In this document: positions 1 through 6,953 of the stretch, one piece after another
How positions within the stretch are numbered: position 1 is the stretch's first letter
Layout of the letters: each line of letters starts with the position of its first letter
DNA from: RPQJ01 sp044226195
GTDB taxonomy: Bacteria; Pseudomonadota; Gammaproteobacteria; Steroidobacterales; Steroidobacteraceae
Direction: 5' to 3'
Assembly (NCBI GenBank): GCA_044226195.1
Contig: JBGAHO010000014.1
Span: 1-64,000 of the forward strand
DNA length: 64,000 nt
Made by a program: the position numbers and the translations under genes
Notes under the pieces: model-generated
What the model was told of the DNA's origin: nothing
The model's input: the letters and a program-made list of their open reading frames with translations, nothing else
Database searches by the model: none

Positions 1-275
1 GGATGCGCGGCGGCGAGCGCGACCAGCGATTCGCCGTTGCCGAAGCCGATCTCGAGCGTGCGCGGCGCATGGCGACCGAACACAGCGTCGAGATCCAGCG
101 GCTCGTCACCGTCCGGCACGCCCATGCGCGGCCACAATTCCGACCACGCGCGCTCCTGCGCGACGGTCATGCGCCCGGCCCGCACGACGAAGCTGCGGAT
201 GCCGCGGCGCGGTCGTCCGTCGGGCGTCGTCGTGACGCCCGCGTCGTCGTCGGTCTCGTCGGGCACGGGATTCAT
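1..275 (-). CDS. TrmB-like tRNA (guanine-N7)-methyltransferase, second copy, N-terminal part only
   Basis: Reading leftward from an ATG at 275, the first 91 codons of a TrmB protein run off the window edge. They match the first 91 residues of the complete trmB at 626-1357 except for six substitutions, four of them in the acidic N-terminus (residues 9-14). The SAM-binding loop reads EIGFGNGES here and EIGFGDGES in the other copy. The frame is open and the differences are mostly conservative, so the part seen shows no sign of decay. TrmB makes m7G46 in tRNA and is normally single-copy. Whether the rest of this copy exists cannot be seen. It may be a true paralogue or an assembly product (see findings). 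Confidence 0.7.
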   Translation of the reverse strand, partial: MNPVPDETDDDAGVTTTPDGRPRRGIRSFVVRAGRMTVAQERAWSELWPRMGVPDGDEPLDLDAVFGRHAPRTLEIGFGNGESLVALAAAH

Positions 276-398
276 GCGGCTGCGTGGCGGGGCAAACGCT
301 CATTCTACGGCGCGTCGTCTGGTCGCGCTGCGCAAACCGCCAAACGCGAACGCCGCAGACTGCAGCGCGACGCCAACGATGCCAGCGAGCGGCAGTCC

Positions 399-500
399 GG
401 GGTTCCGGGTCGTTCCGGAAGGACGCCGTAAACCCGTCCCTGGGGGCTCCGGGCGCCGCGTCCATGCGGCGCACGGCCTTCCGGAACGACCCGGAACCCC
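399..500. repeat. Palindromic intergenic repeat (REP/MITE-like), 24-bp perfect arms
   Basis: Bases 399-422 and 477-500 are perfect reverse complements of 24 bp. Between them lies a smaller stem with arms GCGCCGC and GCGGCGC. The 102-bp unit could fold into a long hairpin. The core, with CGTAAACCCGTCCCTGGGGG at 427-446, resembles the dispersed GC-rich intergenic repeats I know from several gammaproteobacteria. That family assignment is from memory. It sits at the centre of the trmB inverted duplication. Confidence 0.7.
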
Positions 501-593
501 GAACGCACGCTCGCTTGGCGTGAATTGGCTGCGCGTGGAGCTTCACTTGCTTCGCGATTGGCGGTTTGCACAGCGCGCCCAGGCGACGCGCCG

Positions 594-599
594 TAGAAT
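594..599 (+). promoter_or_regulatory. Possible -10 hexamer of trmB
   Basis: TAGAAT lies 26 bp before the trmB ATG and is kept in the inverted copy at 302-307. No convincing -35 hexamer lies at 16-18 bp. Conservation in both arms is the main support. Confidence 0.35.
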
Positions 600-625
600 G
601 AGGGTTTGCCCCGCCACGCAGCCGC

Positions 626-1357
626 ATGAATCCCGTGCCCGACGAGACCGCCGACGAAACGGGCGCCACGACGACGCCCGACGGACGACCGCGCCGCGGC
701 ATCCGCAGCTTCGTCGTGCGGGCCGGGCGCATGACCGTCGCGCAGGAGCGCGCGTGGTCGGAGTTGTGGCCGCGCATGGGCGTGCCGGACGGTGACGAGC
801 CGCTCGACCTCGACGCGCTGTTCGGTCGCCACGCGCCGCGCACGCTCGAAATCGGCTTCGGCGACGGCGAGTCGCTGGTCGCGCTCGCCGCCGCGCATCC
901 CGGGCGCGACTACCTCGGCATCGAGGTGCACCGGCCCGGCATCGGCCACCTGATGCTGCGCTGCGAGGCCGAGTCGCTCACGAACGTGCGCGCGATCTGC
1001 CGCGACGCCGTCGAGGTGCTCGAGCGGCGCGTGCCCGACGGGTCGCTCGACGAGGTGCTGCTCTACTTCCCCGATCCGTGGCACAAGAAGCGCCACCACA
1101 AGCGCCGCATCGTGCAGCCGGCGTTCGTCGAACTGGTCGCGCGCAAGCTCGTCGCCGGCGGCGTCTTCCGCATGGCGACCGACTGGCAGAACTACGCGGA
1201 GCACATGCTCGCGGTGGCGTCGCAGTGCACGGCGCTGCGCAACGAGTCAGCGAGCGGTGACTACGTGGCGCGCCCCGAGAGCCGACCCGTCACCAAGTTC
1301 GAGCGTCGCGGCCACCGCCTCGGCCACGGCACCTGGGACCTCGCCTTCCGAAAATAG
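626..1357 (+). CDS. trmB: tRNA (guanosine(46)-N7)-methyltransferase TrmB
   Basis: This 243-residue protein is a SAM-dependent methyltransferase that makes 7-methylguanosine at position 46 of tRNA variable loops. The SAM loop EIGFGDGES lies at residues 75-83, followed by GIEVHRPG near 99-106 and the family hallmark FPDPWHKKRHHKRR near 150. The C-terminal region contains the conserved RPVTKFERRGHRLGHG stretch. Length is normal. The ATG at 626 begins the part that matches the second copy exactly (MNPVPDET). The last two codons and the stop lie in the left arm of an inverted repeat shared with convergent marC, so the end of the gene was probably reshaped when that repeat arrived. Confidence 0.95.
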   Translation: MNPVPDETADETGATTTPDGRPRRGIRSFVVRAGRMTVAQERAWSELWPRMGVPDGDEPLDLDALFGRHAPRTLEIGFGDGESLVALAAAHPGRDYLGIEVHRPGIGHLMLRCEAESLTNVRAICRDAVEVLERRVPDGSLDEVLLYFPDPWHKKRHHKRRIVQPAFVELVARKLVAGGVFRMATDWQNYAEHMLAVASQCTALRNESASGDYVARPESRPVTKFERRGHRLGHGTWDLAFRK

Positions 1358-1410
1358 GGGACATTCCTCTTTTTCGCCGAACCCGGAAAACGAGGAATGT
1401 CCCCTATTTT
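1351..1410. terminator. Bidirectional hairpin / inverted repeat between trmB and marC
   Basis: AAAATAGGGGACATTCCTC at 1351-1369 is perfectly reverse-complementary to 1392-1410, with a 22-bp spacer. Each arm supplies the last Lys codon and the TAG stop of the gene entering it (trmB from the left, marC from the right). The GGGGACATTCC core resembles sequences I associate with REP-associated tyrosine transposase (RAYT) elements; that link is recall. The hairpin could end transcription from both sides. Confidence 0.7.
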
Positions 1411-2036
1411 CCGAGGTCGAGGGCGCCGCGCACGCCGTCCATGACGAACTGCGAGGCGAGCGCGGCGAGCAGCACGCCGAGCAACCGTCCCATGACGTTG
1501 CCGCCCGTCTCGCCGATGATCCGCATCACGGGACCCGTCATCAGCATCAGCACGAGGTTGATGCCGAGCACGACGAGGATCACCGCCACCTGCGCGAAGA
1601 ACTGCACCGAGCCGAGCGGCACGCCGCCGAACGCGAGCAGGATGGTCGCGAGCGCGCCGGGCCCGGCGATGAGCGGGAACGCCAGCGGGAACACGGAGAT
1701 GTCGCCACGATGATGCGCCGCCGCATCCTCGCCGGGCGTGATCGAGCGCGCGCCCGAGGGCCGCGCATACACCATCTCGATCGCGAGGATGAACAGGAGG
1801 ATCCCGCCGCCCACCTTGAACGCATCGACGCTGATGCCGAGCAGGCGCAGCAGCAGTCCGCCGCAGGCCGCGAACACCAGGCACACGATCGCCGAAATAC
1901 CGACGGATTTCACCGACATGCGCCGGCGGTAGGCGTCGTCGGCCCCGTCGGTGAGTCCGGCCAGGATCGGCAGCAGCGAGAGCGGCTCGATCACGACCAG
2001 GAGGACGACGAAGAATTTGACCAGTTCATCCAACAT
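1404..2036 (-). CDS. MarC-family integral membrane protein
   Basis: This 210-residue polytopic membrane protein belongs to the MarC (UPF0056) family, whose transport role is unproven. Five or six hydrophobic spans are visible: the N-terminal FFVVLLVVIEPLSLLPI helix, residues near 45-65 and 75-90, the VFPLAFPLIAGPGALATI segment characteristic of the family, and two C-terminal helices. A charged loop with the histidine pair AAAHHRGD lies mid-protein. The end (DLGK, stop TAG) is encoded in an inverted-repeat arm. The start at 2036 puts a hydrophobic helix at the N-terminus, as expected. The gene stands alone, convergent with trmB. Confidence 0.88.
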   Translation of the reverse strand: MLDELVKFFVVLLVVIEPLSLLPILAGLTDGADDAYRRRMSVKSVGISAIVCLVFAACGGLLLRLLGISVDAFKVGGGILLFILAIEMVYARPSGARSITPGEDAAAHHRGDISVFPLAFPLIAGPGALATILLAFGGVPLGSVQFFAQVAVILVVLGINLVLMLMTGPVMRIIGETGGNVMGRLLGVLLAALASQFVMDGVRGALDLGK

Positions 2037-2142
2037 GGCGCGTTCGGAGATTCCGCTACTTGAAGTCGCCCGGCGAGGGGTCTACAACAGAATCCAGGGA
2101 CGGCAAGGATACCAGCGGCACGGACGACGCGAGGACAGTGCA

Positions 2143-2487
2143 ATGGTGAACCCGCAACCTGTCATCGGGATGTGGTACGAGCGCCCGGGCGGCGAGGCCT
2201 TCGAGGTCGTCGCCTTCGACCGCGAGGACCGCACGATCGAGATCCAGTATTTCGACGGCACGGTCGAGGAACTCGACCTCGACGAATGGCGCGAGGAGGA
2301 AATCCGCGCGACCGAAGCACCCGAGGACTGGACGGGCTCCGTGGACGTCGACACCGAAGACACGGAGAACGAATACGAGCGCGATCCGTCGAGCGGCGTC
2401 GGCCGCGGCGATGCCATGGCGTTCGTGGACCGCGGCGAAGTCGGCGGGTTCGCCGAGATCGAACTGCCCGAGGCCGACGAGTTCTGA
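2143..2487 (+). CDS. Small acidic protein of the DUF6763 type
   Basis: The product has 114 residues. It begins MVNPQPVIGMWYERPGG and contains FEVVAFDREDRTIEIQYFDG and a very acidic tail (many D/E from residue 45 onward, ending LPEADEF). The pattern matches what I remember as DUF6763, a small gammaproteobacterial family of unknown function. There is no signal peptide or membrane segment. The ATG at 2143 is preceded by GAGGAC at a fitting distance. An in-frame extension upstream to 1951 has no family-like sequence and overlaps marC. No function is proposed. Confidence 0.72.
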   Translation: MVNPQPVIGMWYERPGGEAFEVVAFDREDRTIEIQYFDGTVEELDLDEWREEEIRATEAPEDWTGSVDVDTEDTENEYERDPSSGVGRGDAMAFVDRGEVGGFAEIELPEADEF

Positions 2488-2515
2488 ACCGTGGCGCGGC
2501 CGGGCCGCGCCGCCT

Positions 2516-2893
2516 TCACAGGTCCGGCGGCTCGGCGAGCGGCACGTCGTCGTCGAGCATCACGTAGCCGCCCGTCACCTTCACCGGCAACGCACGCAGC
2601 GCGAGCCCTTCGCAGGGGCCGGACACGCATTCCCCGTTCTCGATCTCGAACACGGCGCCGTGCATGTGGCACAGGATCAGCGGCGCGCCCGGTGCGAGGA
2701 ACCGGTCCGGCGCGAAATTGAGCGGGAAGCCCGCGTGCGGACAATGATTGACGTAGGCCCGCACGGTCTGCCCCCGACGGACCACGAACCCGCGCAGCGG
2801 CCAGTCGCCCTCACCCATCGTGAAGCCCTTCGCGCCCGGGTCGCCGAGCTCGTGCAGGGGGCAGATCACGCGCGCGAGATCGAGATCCTGCAC
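2516..2893 (-). CDS. Rieske [2Fe-2S] domain protein
   Basis: This 125-residue single-domain Rieske protein has both cluster-binding boxes: CPHAGFPLNF near residue 50 and CHMHG about 24 residues later, giving two Cys and two His ligands. Such small soluble ferredoxins pass electrons to oxygenases or act as nitrite-reductase small-subunit relatives; the partner is not evident here. The GTG start at 2893 is chosen because GGAGG stands 6 bp before it and the reading begins 11 bp after the stop of the upstream permease, so the two form an operon. No other oxygenase component lies nearby. Confidence 0.8.
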   Translation of the reverse strand: MQDLDLARVICPLHELGDPGAKGFTMGEGDWPLRGFVVRRGQTVRAYVNHCPHAGFPLNFAPDRFLAPGAPLILCHMHGAVFEIENGECVSGPCEGLALRALPVKVTGGYVMLDDDVPLAEPPDL

Positions 2894-2904
2894 CGCGGCC
2901 TCCG

Positions 2905-4272
2905 TCAGTCGTCGGCCTGCTTGTCGCGCACGTGCGGCGCGAGGAAGAACAGCAGCACCAGCGCGGGCAGGCCGAGCGACGCGGTGTAGCAGAAGAAGGC
3001 CGGGTAATCGATCGCGTCCACCACGAAGCCCGAGGCCCCCATCAGCAGCTTGCCCGGCAGCGCATACGCCGAGGAGAACAGCGCGTACTGCGTCGCGGTG
3101 TAGTTCGCGCTGGTGAGACTCGAGAGGTAAGCCACCAGCGCCGTGCCCGCCACGCCCATCGCGAGGTTGTCCGCGCCGACGACGAGCCCGAGTCCCCACA
3201 GGTTCGGCTGGCCGTAATGCGCGAAGGCCGCGAACAGCAGGTTGGCCGCGATCACCATCACGCTGCCGAGCAGCAGCGAGCGCACCGAGCCGAGCCGCGC
3301 CACCGCGAGGCCGCCGGCGAGCGCGCCGATGAGCGACATCACCACGGCCACGCCCTTCGCGATGGCCGCGATCTCCTTCAGCGAGAACCCCATGTCGATG
3401 TAAAACGGGTTCGCCATCACGCCCATGCTGAAGTCGGCGAGGCGGTAGCTGCCGACGAACGCGAGGATCAGCAGCGCGACCCGCCCGCCGTAGCGCTCGA
3501 AGAAATCCGTGAAGGGACAGACCACCGCGCCGATGAACCACGAGGCCATCCGGCGCGTGGCCGCGGGCAGGTGCGCGTTGCGGGCGAGCCAGTCGACGAC
3601 GCGGCGCTCCTGCTGCAGGGCCACGGTGCGCTCGCGCACATCGGGCTCGGGCACCAGCAGCGTGGTGAGCACGCCGACGCAGGCGAAGCCGGCCATGATG
3701 CGATACGCCGTGTCCCAGCCGAAATCGGCCGCCACCCACAGCGCGCCCGCGCCCGCGACCAGCAGGCCGATGCGATAACCGAGCTGGTAGGCCGAGGCCA
3801 TCAGGCCCTGCATGGATCGCGGCACCGCCTCGATGCGCCACGCGTCCACCGAGATGTCCTGCGTCGCCGAGGAGAACGCCACGAACAGCGCGAGCCAGGC
3901 GACGATCGCGAGATGCCCCTGCTGCGGGTGCAGGTGGGCCATGTTGAGCAGCCCGATCGCGATGCCGAGCTGCGCGACCAGCATCCAGCTGCGCCGGCGG
4001 CCGAGCAGCCGGTGCAGCACCGGCAGCTCGAGCCGGTCGACGACCGGCGACCAGAAGAACTTGAACGTATAGATGAGTCCCACCCACGACAGCATGCCGA
4101 TGCTGGCGCGCTCGATGCCGGCCTCGCGCAGCCACGCGGAGAGCGTGGAGAACACCAGCAGGAACGGCAGGCCCGAGGAGAAGCCGAGGAACAGCATGCC
4201 GAGCACGCGCGGGTGCCCGTAGTCCTTGACGGCGTCGACCCAGGTCGTCTGCGTCCCTGCTCCGGCGCTCAC
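2905..4272 (-). CDS. ampG: AmpG-like MFS permease (muropeptide importer family)
   Basis: This 455-residue major-facilitator protein has about twelve hydrophobic spans. The N-terminal stretch LFLGFSSGLPFLLVFSTLSA, the SATQDISVDAWR motif near residue 115 and the WSPVVDR loop are typical of AmpG, which imports GlcNAc-anhydro-muropeptides for cell-wall recycling. The GTG start at 4272 overlaps the xth stop in a GTGA arrangement, so the permease is probably translated coupled to xth. It is followed after 11 bp by the Rieske gene. AmpG-like assignment is firm at family level; the actual substrate is inferred. Confidence 0.8.
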   Translation of the reverse strand: MSAGAGTQTTWVDAVKDYGHPRVLGMLFLGFSSGLPFLLVFSTLSAWLREAGIERASIGMLSWVGLIYTFKFFWSPVVDRLELPVLHRLLGRRRSWMLVAQLGIAIGLLNMAHLHPQQGHLAIVAWLALFVAFSSATQDISVDAWRIEAVPRSMQGLMASAYQLGYRIGLLVAGAGALWVAADFGWDTAYRIMAGFACVGVLTTLLVPEPDVRERTVALQQERRVVDWLARNAHLPAATRRMASWFIGAVVCPFTDFFERYGGRVALLILAFVGSYRLADFSMGVMANPFYIDMGFSLKEIAAIAKGVAVVMSLIGALAGGLAVARLGSVRSLLLGSVMVIAANLLFAAFAHYGQPNLWGLGLVVGADNLAMGVAGTALVAYLSSLTSANYTATQYALFSSAYALPGKLLMGASGFVVDAIDYPAFFCYTASLGLPALVLLFFLAPHVRDKQADD

Positions 4273-5036
4273 AGGTCGTAGTCGATCGTGAGCGGCGCGT
4301 GATCCGAGAAGCGCTGCGCCTTGTAGATGGCCGCGCCCTGCACGCTGCCGCGCAGCTTCGGCGACAGCACCTGGTAGTCGATGCGCCACCCGACGTTTTT
4401 CGACCAGGCCTGACCGCGGTTCGACCACCACGTGTACTGGTCGGCCTCGGCATTGATCTCGCGGAACGCGTCGACGTAGCTCACCTCGCCGAACAGCTCG
4501 TCGAGCCAGGCGCGCTCCTCGGGCAGGAAGCCGCTGTTCTTCTGGTTCGACCGCCAGTTCTTCAGGTCGATTTCCTTGTGAGCGATATTCCAGTCGCCGC
4601 ACAGCACGTAGTCGCGCTTCCTGCGCTTGAGCCCGCGCAGGTACGGCATGAACTCGCCGAGGAAGCGGAACTTGGCCTGCTGCCGCTCCTCGCTCGACGA
4701 GCCCGACGGCAGGTAGAGCGAGACGATGCTCAGGCCCTTCAGCTGCACTTCGAGATACCGCCCTTCCGCGTCGAACTCGCGCGAGCCGTAGCCGACGATC
4801 ACGTCCTGCGGCTTGACGCGCGAGTAGACGGCGACGCCGCTGTAGCCCTTCTTCTCGGCGTCGAAGTAATGACAGTGGTAGCCCTTCGGGTGGAAGACCG
4901 GATCGTCCAGCTGGTCGCGCTGCGCCTTGGTCTCCTGGATGCAGACCACGTCGGCGTCCTGCGTCGCCATCCAGTCGAAGAAGCCCTTGCGGGCCGCGGA
5001 GCGGATGCCGTTGGCGTTCAGGGTGATGATGCGCAT
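4269..5036 (-). CDS. xth: Exodeoxyribonuclease III
   Basis: This 255-residue ExoIII/AP-endonuclease repairs abasic sites and degrades 3' ends. Visible hallmarks are MRIITLNANGIRSA at the N-terminus, the catalytic CIQETKA (Glu near 35), the LCGDWNIAHKEIDL segment (Asp/Asn pair near 150), WRIDYQ and the C-terminal SDHAPL with the catalytic Asp-His. The length is right for the family. The ATG lies only 24 bp from the divergent pyrE start, with overlapping -10 hexamers between them. Confidence 0.95.
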   Translation of the reverse strand: MRIITLNANGIRSAARKGFFDWMATQDADVVCIQETKAQRDQLDDPVFHPKGYHCHYFDAEKKGYSGVAVYSRVKPQDVIVGYGSREFDAEGRYLEVQLKGLSIVSLYLPSGSSSEERQQAKFRFLGEFMPYLRGLKRRKRDYVLCGDWNIAHKEIDLKNWRSNQKNSGFLPEERAWLDELFGEVSYVDAFREINAEADQYTWWSNRGQAWSKNVGWRIDYQVLSPKLRGSVQGAAIYKAQRFSDHAPLTIDYDL

Positions 5037-5044
5037 GGCGGCGC

Positions 5045-5052
5045 AGTATAAA
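5045..5052. promoter_or_regulatory. Overlapping divergent -10 hexamers for xth and pyrE
   Basis: The 24-bp gap contains AGTATAAA. Read rightward it gives TATAAA (5047-5052), 8 bp before the pyrE ATG. Read leftward it gives TATACT (5050-5045), 8 bp before the xth ATG. If used, both mRNAs would start at or within a base or two of the initiation codon. Neither gene has a Shine-Dalgarno sequence in that space. The -35 regions would lie inside the opposite coding sequence and are weak. Confidence 0.5.
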
Positions 5053-5060
5053 GTACGCGG

Positions 5061-5693
5061 ATGCACCAGCCCGATTTCATCCAGCTCTGCCTCGAACTCG
5101 GCGTGCTGCGCTTCGGCGAATTCAAGCTGAAGTCCGGTCGCCTGAGCCCGTATTTCTTCAACGCCGGACTGTTCAACACCGGCCACGCCATCGCCTCGCT
5201 CGGCCGGTCGTATGCGCGCGCCGCATCGCTGTCGGGACTCGAGTTCGACATGCTGTTCGGCCCGGCCTACAAGGGCATCCCGCTCGTGACCACGACAGCG
5301 GCCGCGCTGGCCGAGCACGAAGGCCGCAACCTGCCGTACGCGTTCAACCGCAAGGAAGCCAAGGACCACGGCGAGGGCGGCACCATCGTCGGCGCGCCGC
5401 TCAAGGGCCGGGTGCTGATCGTGGACGACGTGATCACCGCCGGCACCGCGATCCGGGAGTCCGTCGAGATCATCCGGGCGCAGGGCGCCACGCCGGCGGG
5501 CGTGCTGATCGCGCTCGACCGCGAGGAGCGCGGCCAGGGCGAGAAGTCGGCCGTCCAGGAAGTCGAGGAGACCTTCGGCCTGCCGGTGGTGAGCGTGATC
5601 CGGCTGCGCGACCTGATGGCCCACCTCGAGACGCGCGGCGAGGCCGCGACCCTGGCGGCGGTCCGGGCTTACCGGGACCGTTACGGGGTGTAG
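5061..5693 (+). CDS. pyrE: Orotate phosphoribosyltransferase
   Basis: The 210-residue enzyme joins orotate to PRPP to form orotidine 5'-phosphate in pyrimidine synthesis. The FKLKSGRLSPYFFNAG motif near residues 20-37, GPAYKGIPL near 68 and the PRPP-binding VLIVDDVITAGTA near 116-128 are present. Length is normal. The start is fixed by the usual N-terminus and by the short gap to xth. The TATAAA hexamer 8 bp upstream suggests leaderless initiation. The next gene is separate. Confidence 0.96.
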   Translation: MHQPDFIQLCLELGVLRFGEFKLKSGRLSPYFFNAGLFNTGHAIASLGRSYARAASLSGLEFDMLFGPAYKGIPLVTTTAAALAEHEGRNLPYAFNRKEAKDHGEGGTIVGAPLKGRVLIVDDVITAGTAIRESVEIIRAQGATPAGVLIALDREERGQGEKSAVQEVEETFGLPVVSVIRLRDLMAHLETRGEAATLAAVRAYRDRYGV

Positions 5694-5772
5694 ACTCCCC
5701 ACCGGTTTGACATAGTTCACAAAGCTGGCTCGATTCCGGCCAGCGGACTGCCGGCCTGGACGCCGCGGGGGG

Positions 5773-5778
5773 CACAAT
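5773..5778 (+). promoter_or_regulatory. Possible -10 hexamer for a leaderless transcript
   Basis: CACAAT ends 6 bp before the ATG at 5785, the distance expected when transcription begins at the A of the start codon. No Shine-Dalgarno sequence is visible. Confidence 0.35.
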
Positions 5779-5784
5779 CGCGCC

Positions 5785-6459
5785 ATGCCCAGACACTCGA
5801 TCATCGTCCGCGCCCTGCTGGCCATCGTCGTCGCCATCCTCGTGGCCGCGGCCCCGGCCACCGAGGCCGCGACGAAGAAGAAGAAGCCGGGCCGCCCGAC
5901 CGACGAAGCGGCCTACCGCTGCAAGGACGAGCAAGGCCGATCGATCATGGGGCAGGCCATCCCGCCGGAGTGCATGGACGCCGACGTCGACGTGCTCGAC
6001 AAGACCGGACGCATCATCCGCACCATCCCGGGCAAGCGGTCGATGGAACAGATCAAGCAGCAACAGGCGGATGCCGACGCAGTCAAGGCCGCCCAGCAGC
6101 GCGACCGCGTGCTGCTCGCCACCTACGTGTCGGTCGAGGACATCGAGCGCCTGCGCGACCAGCGCGTCGAGCAGCTCGAGCAGCAGGCACTGGTGACCCG
6201 CCAGTACATCACCAACCTGAGGGCGCGCGAGGCGCGGCTGATGCAGGACGTGCAGCGCTACCGGCCGTACAGCACCAAGCCCAAAGCGCCGCCGTTGCCG
6301 CAGCAGCTCGCCGCGGAACTGATCAACACCGTGAACGGACTGCAGGTGTACGAGCAGGAGCTCACCAAGAACACGACCGAGCAGCAGCAGCTGCGCGCCG
6401 AGTTCGACGCCGACATCGCGCGCTTCCAGGAACTGAAAGCGCGCGTGCAGCCGCACTGA
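5785..6459 (+). CDS. Secreted coiled-coil protein, function unknown
   Basis: The 224-residue product has an N-terminal signal sequence (RALLAIVVAILVAAAPATEA, residues 9-28) followed by a basic KKKK patch. The next part, YRCKDEQGRSIMGQAIPPEC near residues 44-63, has the look of a short DUF4124-type segment with two cysteines. From about residue 80 to the end the protein is rich in Q, E and R with heptad character, so a periplasmic coiled coil is likely. The start is placed at the ATG after a CACAAT hexamer. I do not recognise a specific function. It is convergent with dut. Confidence 0.75.
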   Translation: MPRHSIIVRALLAIVVAILVAAAPATEAATKKKKPGRPTDEAAYRCKDEQGRSIMGQAIPPECMDADVDVLDKTGRIIRTIPGKRSMEQIKQQQADADAVKAAQQRDRVLLATYVSVEDIERLRDQRVEQLEQQALVTRQYITNLRAREARLMQDVQRYRPYSTKPKAPPLPQQLAAELINTVNGLQVYEQELTKNTTEQQQLRAEFDADIARFQELKARVQPH

Positions 6460-6462
6460 CGC

Positions 6463-6933
6463 TCAGGCGCGGCCAGAGCTGCCGAAGCCGCCGGCGCCGC
6501 GGTGGCTCGCGTCGAATTCCTCGACGATCTCGAATTCCACCTGCGCCACCGGCACGACCACCATCTGCGCGATGCGCTCGCCCGGCTCGATCGTGAACGC
6601 CGTGCTCCCGCGGTTCCAGCACGACACCATCACCTGTCCCTGGTAGTCCGAGTCGATCAGGCCGACCAGGTTGCCGAGCACGATGCCGTGCTTGTGCCCG
6701 AGGCCCGAGCGCGGCAGCAGCACCGCGGCGAGGCCCGGGTCGTCGAGATGAATCGCCAGCCCCGTCGGTATGAGCTGCGTCTGGCCGGGCTCGAGCGTGA
6801 GGGCCGCATCGAGGCAGGCGCGCAGGTCGAGGCCGGCCGAACCCGGCGTCGCGTACTGCGGCAGCGGGAACTCGCGTCCCACGCGCGGGTCGAGGATGCG
6901 CACCTGCAGCGGGCGCTTCGCAGTCGAGCTCAT
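6463..6933 (-). CDS. dut: Deoxyuridine 5'-triphosphate nucleotidohydrolase
   Basis: This 156-residue trimeric dUTPase hydrolyses dUTP to dUMP, keeping uracil out of DNA and feeding thymidylate synthesis. The five family motifs are present: TPGSAGLDLRA near 29-39, LLPRSGLGHKHG near 72-83, the VGLIDSDYQGQ loop with the catalytic Asp near 93, ERIAQMV near 123 and the flexible C-terminal HRGAGGFGSSG. It lies 20 bp downstream of coaBC on the same strand, the usual coaBC-dut pairing of gammaproteobacteria. Confidence 0.96.
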   Translation of the reverse strand: MSSTAKRPLQVRILDPRVGREFPLPQYATPGSAGLDLRACLDAALTLEPGQTQLIPTGLAIHLDDPGLAAVLLPRSGLGHKHGIVLGNLVGLIDSDYQGQVMVSCWNRGSTAFTIEPGERIAQMVVVPVAQVEFEIVEEFDASHRGAGGFGSSGRA

Positions 6934-6953
6934 GTCGGGTTCCTGGAGCGGTG

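Larger units (their letters stand above)
1..900. repeat. Diverged inverted duplication covering trmB 5' ends and leaders
   Basis: Bases 1-350 are the inverted counterpart of 551-900, with left and right positions summing to 901. The arms hold the first 91 codons of trmB and about 75 bp of leader, including the same ATTCTA/TAGAAT hexamer (302-307 and 594-599). Similarity stops near 350/551. The 200-bp centre is not part of the duplication and holds a separate palindromic repeat. The arms differ at several per cent of positions. The stretch 276-625 between the two start codons holds no other gene. Confidence 0.85.

Noticed and set aside
1951..2142. Upstream extension of the small acidic protein
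   Set aside because: It overlaps marC and does not resemble the family N-terminus, and the ATG at 2143 has a suitable ribosome site.
2932..4281. A 449-codon open frame on the plus strand
   Set aside because: It is antisense to ampG, which has clear transmembrane spans and family motifs. The plus-strand product is an Arg/Glu/His-rich shadow.
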